Origin: Gammaproteobacteria bacterium
Lineage (GTDB): Bacteria; Pseudomonadota; Gammaproteobacteria; Burkholderiales; Burkholderiaceae_C
DNA length: 6,699 nucleotides
Assembly (NCBI GenBank): GCA_018903185.1
Contig: JAHIQV010000146.1
Span: 1 to 6,699, forward strand
Reading direction: 5' to 3'
Part shown: piece after piece, positions 1 through 6,699 of the stretch
How the letters are laid out: each line of letters opens with the position of its first letter
Numbering within the stretch: position 1 is the first letter of the stretch
The notes under the pieces: generated by a model
Told to the model about the DNA's origin: nothing
The model's input: only the letters and a program-made list of their open reading frames with translations
Database searches by the model: none
Translations under genes and position numbers: made by a program

Positions 1-761
1 CTGCCGTCGTCGAAGAAGGCGCGTTTGAACCAGGCGCCATCCCAGGCTTCGCTGCCCAGCGCGACGCGCCAGCCGGCCAGCGCGGCTTCCCAGGCGCGCG
101 CCCTGTCGCGTTCGCCGCGTGCACGCGCCAGCGGCAGCCAGGCGATCACGATGCTGCACAGGAACCAGGCCAGCCAGACCGACTCGCCGCGCCCTTCGCT
201 GCCGACGCGGTTCATGCCGTCGTTCCAGTCGCCGGTGCCCATCAGCGGCAGGCCGTGGGCGCCCACCGGCAGGCTGCGGTCGATGGCGCGCGCGCCGTGT
301 TCGTAGACGCTGGCGGCCTCGTTGCTGATGCCGGGCGTGTCGTAGCGGTCTTCCGCGCCCTCGGGCACCGGCGGGCCATCGAGAAAGTGCACAGGCTCTT
401 CCAGCAGGGCCTTGTCGCCGGTCGCGTTCAGGTAGTGCGTGGTGGCGTAGGGCAGCCACAGCAGATCGTCGGAGAAATGCGTGCGCACGCCAGCGCCCCC
501 CGGTGCGTGCCACCAGTGCTGCACGTCGCCGGCCTCGAACTGGCGCGAGGCACAGAGCACGATCTGCGCGCGCAGGATCGCCGGGTCGGCCCCCACCAGC
601 GCCATCGCGTCCTGCAGCTGGTCGCGGTAGCCGGTGGCGCCGCCGGCCTGGTAGAAACCGGCCTTGGCCCACAGGCGCGATGACACCGTCTGGTAAAGCA
701 GCCAGCGGTTGAAGAGTGTGTCAAAGAGCGGGTCGGGCGTCTTCACCTGGGTGCTGCCCAG
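1..761 (-). other. GH94 phosphorylase catalytic domain, C-terminally cut by the window
   Basis: Residues from about 1980 to 2232 form the start of the (alpha/alpha)6 barrel of a GH94 inverting phosphorylase. In Brucella Cgs this cytoplasmic region has beta-1,2-glucan phosphorylase activity and controls chain length before cyclisation. Visible motifs are FNRWLLYQT (1996-2004), GFYQAGGATGYRDQLQD (2014-2030), HWWHAP then GVRTHFSDDLLWLPY (2061-2084), and GDWNDGMNRVG (2156-2166, bases 201..233), which includes the general-acid aspartate of the family. The frame continues to a WDGAWFKRAFFDDG stretch and leaves the window, so the last part of the barrel and the C-terminus are not visible. Confidence 0.9.
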
Positions 762-3700
762 CAGCGTGTCCCAGCGCGCCAGGGTGCGGCGTTCGCGCTC
801 TCGGGCGTTGCTGGCGGTGGCCTGGCGCATGAGCGCACGCGCCGCCTCCGGGCTGGGCGCGTAGCCGAGCAGGAAGACCTGGTCGAGCGCCGCGCGGGGG
901 CGCAGCGTGACCGGCCGGGAGATCGCGGCACACGGGTCCAGCCCGTGACCGCTGCGCTGCCCCAGGCGCTTCGGCAGCACCAGCTGGCCCTGCCGGTCAA
1001 AGAAGGCGCGGCGGTCGCAGGTCCAGTCCAGGCCTTCGGGGTCGTGCACGCCCTCTTGCGACTCGCAGAAGAAGGCGGTGCCCTCGCCAAAACCACCCGC
1101 GGCCTCGGTCTGGGTGCAGAGCAGCCCGATCAGGCCGGCGCCGGGCGGGCTCTCGAAATCCGGCTGGCACAGCAGGCTGGCGCGGTCGCTGCGCTTCTCG
1201 CCCATCATCCACTCCACCAGGCCGGTGATGCGCAGGTGGGCCTTGCCGCTGCCGTGGTTCACCAGCCGGATGCGCACCTGCTTGACCGCGGTGTCGGCAT
1301 CGACGCACCAGCTCACCGACACGGCCAGCGAGCCGTGCCGGTGGCTGATGGTGGTAACGCCCTGGCCATGCACCACCTGGTAGCTGATGCCCTGGGCGGC
1401 CCAGGCCGACGGGGTCAGGCTCCAGACCTCGCGCGTGCGGCGATCCTGCAGCAGGAAACATTCGGGCGGCGGATCGCCCACGGGGTCGTTGGCCCAGGCG
1501 GTGAGCTGGTTCAGGCGGCTGTTGCCCGCCCAGGTGTTGCCGCCGCCGCTCTCGGACACCAGCGCACCGAAACCGGGGTTGGCCAGCACATTGCACCAGG
1601 GCCGCTGCGGCGTCTGCGCGGCGCCCGCCTCAAAGGCGAACGCGCCGCTGTCGTCCGAAAACACGCCTTCGGCCGGCGCGGCCGCGGTCTCGCCCAGGCG
1701 CAGCGGCACCGGGTCGGACAGCGCCCGCGCGCTGCCCCACTGCCCCGCCACCGGCGTTTCGTGGCGGTCGCACCAGCCGCGCACCTGGTGCAGCAGGGCC
1801 TGGCCGTCCGCCTGCAGCTGCACGCGCGCCAGCTGCCGCAGCGTGGTGACCTGTCCGGGCGTCAGCTCGTCGGCCCGCAACAGGTGCAGGCCGGTCACGG
1901 CGGGCCCGGGGCGGGCCTGCAGGTCGGCCGCGTGCTGCTCGATCAGCAGGGTGAGCTCGCGCTGCAGCGGCATGTGGTACGAGTGCGCCTCGTGGCTGAG
2001 CACCACCACATCGCAGGCCACGCCGGCGCGCAACCACTCGCGCAACACCAGCGCCAGCACGCGCAGCAGACCCAGGCCCTGTGACGCCCCGGCGTGCACC
2101 AGCAGCAGCGGGCGGTCGCCCGAGATCGCCAGCGGCCAGAGCAGGCGCCGGTCGCTGCGGTGCGATGGTGGGTTCGTGGGGCCGGCCGGCGGCATGTCCG
2201 GCCTGGGCAGCGTCAGCACCAGGGCGGTGGTCAGGGCGTGCAGCGCGGGCAGGTAGTCGGTGCGCGGGCGGTGCGGCACCGCCGAAATGCCGGCCAGCGT
2301 GGCCGACATCACCGAGGAGCGCGCCACATAGCTGGGCTGGCGGTACTTGTCGATCACGGCGCGCAGCGTGTCCGCATCGTCGCTGGCGGCGGTGGCGAAG
2401 GTGACCGTGGCCTGCCCGCCCGGCGCGATCAGCAGGCGCACGCCGAGCGCGGCCACCGGGTCCAGGCCGGTGGCCAGCGCGCAGGGCTCCAGCGGCACCG
2501 GGTCCATCTGCGCCAGCGGCTGGGCCGGCGTGTGGTGGCGGCCGAGCCAGCGCAGGCGGTCGGTCTGGCAGCGCAGCCCCAGCACCTCGCCCTCGGTGTC
2601 GGCGACAAAATGTGCCGCCTGCATCGATTTTTCGGTCTGCAGGCGCGGCGCGCGCACGCAGCGCAGCGCCTGCTGCTCGGGCAGCCAGTCGGTCTTGACG
2701 AACAGGTTGGAGAACGCCGGATGCGCCTCGTCGGCGGCGTGGCTGGCCAGGGTCACATCGAAGGCCGAGATCAGCTCCAGCTCGATGGGCTGATCGCTCA
2801 GGTTGAACAGCACCACCTTGCGCAGCTCGACATCGTCTTCCGGGCTGACCCAGACCGTGGTGTTGATCCGCAGTTCGCTCCAGACCGCATCGAAACACAC
2901 GCGGTCGGTGTGGAAGCGGCAGCTGTAGGTCGCGTGGGGGTCGGGCGCGGGGTGGCGGGTGACCGACACCGGTGGGTCGGACTGATCCAGGCGCAGGTAG
3001 ACGAAGCTGCCGCAGGCATCACGCAGCGCGTCGTCGCGCCAGCGCGTGATGCCGGTCTGGCCCCAGCGGCTCCAGCCGGCGCCGTTGGCGCGCAGCGTGA
3101 CGCTGTAGCGCCCGTTGCCCAGCAGGTGCGTGGGCTCCAGCGCCTGCGCGCCGGGGGTGAGCGTGCGGATGTGGTCCGGCGCGCGGCGTTGCCAGGCCTG
3201 CAGCGGCAGTCGCAGCGGCGCCTGCAAGGTGGGCAGTTCGCGCGGCGCGCGCTCGTGCAGCAGCGAAGCCACCGCCTCCATGCGCGGATGCGCCATGCCC
3301 CAGCGCTGCGCCATGCCACCGCGCAGCACATTGGCCAGCGCCACCAGGCTCATGCCCTGGTGGTGCGCCATGAAGGTGTGGACCACGGTGAAGCGCTCGC
3401 CGTGGGTCTGCCGCGCGGGGGTGTAGTCCAGCGCCTCGAAGAAACCGTAGCGCCCGCGCGCCGACAGCGCGCCGAGGCGCCGCAGGTTGTCGCAGGCCAG
3501 ACCCGGGTCCACCTGGGTCGCGAGCACGGTGGCGTAGGGCGCGATCACGCGTTCGTCCAACGGCGTGCGGCGCAGGGCCAGGCGCGGCACGCCCTGGGGC
3601 GCGTACTGGTAGGCCAGGGTGTGGTCCTGACCGGCGTAGGCGCTTTCGGAGATGCCCCAGGGCATGGCCGTGCCGTGCACGAAGGCCATCTGCTCCTGCA

Positions 3701-6699
3701 GGGCCGAGCGCCCGGCTTCGCGCAGGGCACTGCCGCGCGGCTCGGCGGCCACCAGCGAGGGCATCAGGTACTCGAACATCGAGCCCGACCAGGAACGCAG
3801 CACGGCGCGCCTTCCGCTGGCGAAAAACGGCCGGCCCAGCGCCGCCCAGTGGCGCACCGGCAGGTCGCCCTTGGCGATGGCGAGCAGGCTGGTGCTGCGC
3901 GACTCGGAAGCCAGCAGGTCGTAGAAGCTGGTGTCGAGCTGTTGCTCTTCAAGGCGGTAACCGATGTGCAGCAGGTGGCGTTTGGGGTTGTAGAGAAAGC
4001 GGAAGTCCGGTGCCCAGGCCAGCGCCTCCAGCGCAGCGGCGAGGTCCAGCAGGCGCCCCGTGGCGCGCCCACAACTGCCCGCGCCCACCACGGCAGCGTC
4101 CTGGCAGGTGGAGTGCAGCGTGGCGAGGTGGTCGCCCAGCATCCAGACCAGTTCGTCCTGCGGTGTGGTGACATGGCTGACGATGGCCGGGTGGCGCGCC
4201 TGCGTGAGGCCACCCAGTTCGCGGCGGGCCTCCTGCAGCAGGGTGTGAAAGGCGGCGCAGGCCACGGGCTCGCAGGGTTCGGGTGCGGCGGTCTCCAGCA
4301 GCCGGCCCATGGCGGTCTGCGACAGGGGCCGGTGCAGCAGGGTCTGCAGCAGGTCCAGGCGCGGCTGCAGCCGCTGGCGCGACCGGCGCAGCGCGTCGGC
4401 ACCGGCCAGCGCGGCGTGTGGATCGCGGGCCAGCTCGGTGCAGGCCTGGGCCACGGCGAGCAGGTGCGCGCAGAGGTTGCCGCTGTCCACCGTGGACACG
4501 TAACGCGGCGGCAGCGGCTGCAGTGTCCGGGTGTCGTACCAGTTCAGGAAATGGCCGCGGTGGCGCTCCATCTGCTGCAGGGTGGCGAGCGTGGCTTCCA
4601 GCCGCGTCAGCAGGTCCTGCGTGCCGATCCAGCCGAACTGGCGCGCGCAGGCGGTGCTCAGCAGATACAGGCCGATGTTGGTGGGCGAGGTGCGGTGCGC
4701 CACCATCTCGTAGGGCGCGGTCTGCAGGTTGTCGGGCGGCAGGTGGTGGTTGTCTGCGTCCACGCAGCGCTCGAAGAGCCGCCAGGTGTCGCGCGCCACA
4801 CCTTCAAGCAGTTCGCGGTCGGCCGCCACCAGCGCAGCGCGGCGGCGCTGCCAGGGGGTGTTGCCCAGCCACACCAGCAGCGGCGCCAGCGCCCACAGCC
4901 CGAGCACGGTGAGCGCCAGTGCGCCGGGGGCCGGCGTGAGCAGCCACAGGCCGCCCGCCAGGGCGAACGCGACCAGCGGCTCGGCGCGGTGCCGCCACAG
5001 CGTGGCCGGCAGGCCGGTGCCCAGCCCGGCCTGGGCCGCCTCGGCGGTGGTCCATTCGAGCAGGTGGCGCCGGCTCACCAGCAGCCGGTGCAGGGTGCGC
5101 AGCACGGCATCGAGCGCGAGCAGCGCCTGCTGTGGCAGCAGCGCCAGGTGCCAGAGTCCGCCGCCCAGCGCGCGCAGCAGGTCCAGCGACGCGGCGGCCA
5201 GGTAGCGCTGGCCCAGCAACTGCCAGCGGCGCGGCACACAGCCCGCCAGCGCGCCCATGAGCGGACCGGCAGCGTAAGCGGCCAGCGTGAGCGCCAGCGC
5301 GGCGGGCAGCGACAGGCCCAGGCCCGCCATGGCCAGGCCGATGAGCAGCAGGCAGGCCGGTGCCACCAGCGAGCGGCGCAGGTTGTCCAGGAGTTTCCAG
5401 CGGTTGATGGCGCCCAGTGGCCACGACCGGGGCCGCAGCAGGAAGGGCAGCAGTTGCCAGTCGCCGCGGGTCCAGCGGTGCCCGCGCGAGGCGGCGGCGT
5501 CCGCGTGGTCGGGGTCGGGCTCGATCAGGGTCACGTCGGTCACCACGGCGCAGCGCACCAGGGCGCCTTCGAGCAGGTCGTGGCTGAGCACCTGCTCGGT
5601 CGGCAGGCGCTCGCCCAGCACGGCGTGCAGCGTGGCCACGTGCAGCAGGCCCTTGCCGGTGAAGCTGCCTTCGGCAAACAGGTCCTGGTACACGTCCGAG
5701 CTCATGGCGCTGTAGGGGTCGATGCCGGCCTGGCCGTCGAACAGCCACTGCCAGGCGGTGCGCCTGCCCTCCCCCGCCAGCGGCGGCACCACGCGCGGCT
5801 GCAGGATGCCGTAGCCCTGCAGCACGCGCCGCCCGGTCTCGTCCAGCCGGGGCTGGTTGTCCGGGTGTTCGGCCACGCCCACCAGGTTGCGCAGGCGCCC
5901 GGGCGGCAACTGGGTGTCGCTGTCGAGCGTGAAGAGGTAGCGCGTGTGCGGCGCCATGTGCGAGAGTTCGCCGAGCTCGAAGAAGGGCCCGGGCGTGCCG
6001 GTGGCCAGCGCGGCCACCAGTTGCTCCAGCTTGCCGCGCTTGCGCTCCCAGCCCAGCCACTGGCCTTGCGTGGCGCTCGGGCTGCGCTCGCGGTGCAGCA
6101 GCAGGAAACGCGGCGGGCTGCCCGGCGCCACCGGGTAGCGCGCGTTGAGCGCCGTCAGGAGGCTCTGGGCGTGGGACAGCAGAGCCTGGTCTTCGGGTCG
6201 GTGTTCGGTGTCGGCATCGGACCAGTCGCTGAGCAGGGCGAACTGGGCGTGGGCTTCGGGGTTGGCGAGGTGGTGCAGGTGCAGCCGGTGCACCGTCTGC
6301 GCGATACCGGCCGGGTGGTTCAGCAGGGCCGGCACCACCACCATCACCTGGGCCATCGGCGGAATGCCGTCGGCCAGCAGCAGGCGCGGCAGGTGCGCGG
6401 GTTTCACCGACTCGCCGATCAGGCGGTTGACCACCGCCACCACGGCTTCGGACGCGGGCAGCAGCATCACCAGACCCACCAGCACGCTGCCGAGCTGGAC
6501 CGGCCAGCCCGCGGCCAGCCAGTCGGGCCGGTGCAGCAGCACCGCCACCAGCAGCAGCGTGCCGGCCAGCATGGCGCCGAGGTAAGCGGGCGTGCGCGAG
6601 AACCCGGCGAACGAGCGCCACAGACCCGCCACGCGGTGTTTCAGGCCGAGCGCCTGCTCCAGCGTGGCGCGGCCTTCGCCGCGCAGCCAGTGGCCGGCC
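1..6699 (-). CDS. ndvB: Cyclic beta-1,2-glucan synthase, partial at both ends
   Basis: This inner-membrane enzyme makes periplasmic cyclic beta-1,2-glucan from UDP-glucose; it initiates, elongates, length-controls and cyclises the chain. One minus-strand frame is open for 2,232 codons without a stop. Residue numbers here count from the codon at 6698..6696. The order is: two hydrophobic segments (about 38-55 and 68-90); GT84 domain (about 110-421) with LDSDTQLP, DVYQDLFAEGSF, LSHDLLEG and RGHRWTRGDW; hydrophobic segments (about 445-611); glycoamylase-like module with YVSTVDSGNL, SWSGSMFEYLMP and FMAHHQGMSL; two beta-sandwich domains; and a GH94 catalytic domain with GDWNDGMNRVG at 2156-2166. 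Homologues (Agrobacterium ChvB, Sinorhizobium NdvB, Brucella Cgs) have about 2,800-2,900 residues, so several hundred are missing in total from the two ends. No start, stop, ribosome binding site or neighbour is visible. Third codon positions are almost all G or C, supporting this frame over the others. The family call is near certain; ring size and linkage are not shown by sequence. Confidence 0.95.
849..1616 (-). other. Second GH94-type beta-sandwich domain
   Basis: Residues about 1695-1950 repeat the supersandwich architecture immediately ahead of the phosphorylase catalytic domain. The landmark is NPGFGALVSESGGGNTWAGN (1707-1726), followed by SRLNQLTAWANDPVGDPPPE (from 1727). Further on is a beta-rich stretch ending in VFLLGYAPS near 1946. 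GH94 phosphorylases use this N-terminal domain to help shape the active site. Between this domain and the first one lies a linker of about 230 residues with the AISGDRPLLLV stretch (1524-1534), the family's usual GISGDLP-like segment in diverged form. Confidence 0.82.
2319..3206 (-). other. First GH94-type beta-sandwich domain
   Basis: Residues about 1165-1460 carry the first of two carbohydrate-binding-like supersandwich domains (the glycosyltransferase 36/GH94 N-terminal type). It opens with LLGNGRYSVTLRANGAGWSRW (starting at residue 1192), a family landmark. It continues through alternating beta-rich stretches with WVSPEDDVELRKVVLFNLS and ends near the helix containing DKYRQPS (1450-1456). 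It is a structural, substrate-holding part and not a catalytic one. The edges are approximate. Confidence 0.8.
3324..4781 (-). other. Glycoamylase-like module of NdvB
   Basis: Residues about 640-1125 form the (alpha/alpha)-barrel-like module placed after the membrane segments in this family. Signature stretches in order are HRTSPTNIGLYLLST (668-682), NWYDTRTLQPL (719-729), YVSTVDSGNL (733-742), FLYNPKRHLLHIGY (901-914), ASESRSTSLLAIAKGDLP (930-947), SWSGSMFEYLMP (969-980), WGISESAY (1014-1021), YGFFEALDYT (1084-1093) and TFMAHHQGMSL (1108-1118). The second half corresponds to the glycoamylase family often listed as PF10091. Its exact role in the synthase is not settled as far as I know. No key block is missing. 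Confidence 0.88.
4866..6587 (-). other. Membrane-spanning segments flanking the GT84 domain
   Basis: Two hydrophobic stretches precede the GT84 domain (residues about 38-55, rich in L, V and A, and about 68-90). At least four follow it (about 445-462, 466-488, 573-588 and 592-611). A moderately hydrophobic stretch at about 508-529 is more likely amphipathic. Two segments before and four after matches the six-segment topology described for Brucella Cgs, in which the GT84 and C-terminal domains face the cytoplasm. The motif SRRHLLEWTTAEAA at 542-555 sits between the second and third of the post-GT84 segments and is typical of the family. The segments were judged by eye from residue composition. 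Confidence 0.8.
5436..6371 (-). other. GT84 glucosyltransferase domain of NdvB
   Basis: This is the cytoplasmic UDP-glucose-using domain that builds the beta-1,2-glucan chain in this family. It has the layout of a processive inverting GT-A enzyme. A DxD-type site is seen at D259 and D261 (YLFTLDSDTQLP, 5904..5939), which would bind UDP-glucose and metal. QPRV follows at 300-303, DPYS at 327-330, and SDVYQDLFAEGSFTGKG at 334-350. The aspartate of LSHDLLEG (D374, codon 5577..5579) is the likely catalytic base by analogy with related GT-A enzymes. The acceptor-channel signature takes the form RGHRWTRGDWQ at 405-415, with the central RW at 408-409. All motifs are intact. The domain edges are approximate. 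Confidence 0.92.

Noticed and set aside
1..1616. A possible separate GH94 cellobiose or beta-1,2-oligoglucan phosphorylase gene
   Set aside because: The GH94 motifs lie in the same uninterrupted frame as the GT84 and glycoamylase-like modules upstream, with no stop or start between them. They form the C-terminal part of one synthase.
945..2084. A 379-codon open frame on the plus strand, with another at 1387..2256
   Set aside because: Both are antisense to the GH94 half of the synthase and are biased in Ala, Arg, Gly, Gln and Ser. Stops are rare antisense to this GC-rich gene, so long frames arise by chance. No family motif is visible in either.
4804..6621. A 605-codon open frame on the minus strand, in a different frame from the ndvB frame
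   Set aside because: It overlaps the GT84 and membrane region of the real gene. Its translation is a low-complexity mix of Ala, Arg, Gly and Pro with no recognisable domain, as expected of an alternative frame in very GC-rich coding DNA. A second such frame at 1630..2898 minus is rejected for the same reason.
1..6699. Recurrent CAGCAG and GCGCAG-like short runs on the plus strand as possible repeats or a CRISPR-like array
   Set aside because: They are the complement of the many Leu (CTG) and Ala/Arg codons in the gene, with irregular spacing and no conserved unit or spacer structure.

Overview
The window lies entirely inside one very large minus-strand gene. A single frame (first complete codon at 6698..6696, last at 5..3) stays open for 2,232 codons with no stop, and it runs off both ends. 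The protein is a cyclic beta-1,2-glucan synthase of the NdvB/ChvB/Cgs type, a polytopic inner-membrane enzyme that normally has about 2,800-2,900 residues. The start codon, roughly the first 350-400 residues, the last few hundred residues and the stop codon lie outside the window. No intergenic DNA is visible, so no promoter, ribosome binding site, terminator, RNA gene, repeat or mobile element can be called.

The gene reads from right to left on the plus-strand numbering. First comes a hydrophobic pair and the GT84 glucosyltransferase domain (about 6587..5436). A further hydrophobic region follows (about 5370..4866). Next is the glycoamylase-like module (about 4781..3324), a first GH94-type beta-sandwich (about 3206..2319), a linker, and a second beta-sandwich (about 1616..849). 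Last is the GH94 catalytic (alpha/alpha)6 domain (761..1), cut by the window edge. All the family signature motifs I looked for are present and none is interrupted, so the visible part looks like an active gene and not a pseudogene.

In characterised homologues these modules work as one machine. The GT84 domain uses UDP-glucose to start and lengthen a protein-bound beta-1,2-glucan. The C-terminal GH94 phosphorylase domain trims the chain and so sets its length. The enzyme then closes and releases the ring, which is exported to the periplasm by an ABC transporter (NdvA/ChvA). The exporter gene is not in this window.

The DNA is strongly GC-rich and almost every codon of the frame ends in G or C (CTG, GCC, GGC, CGC and GTG dominate). 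This fits a high-GC proteobacterium. A Burkholderiales-like betaproteobacterium is my guess from codon style and wording, but the window gives no firm taxonomic marker. I see no sign of a new system here: it is a well-known enzyme, and the open questions concern the lineage, the ring product and a few residue departures.
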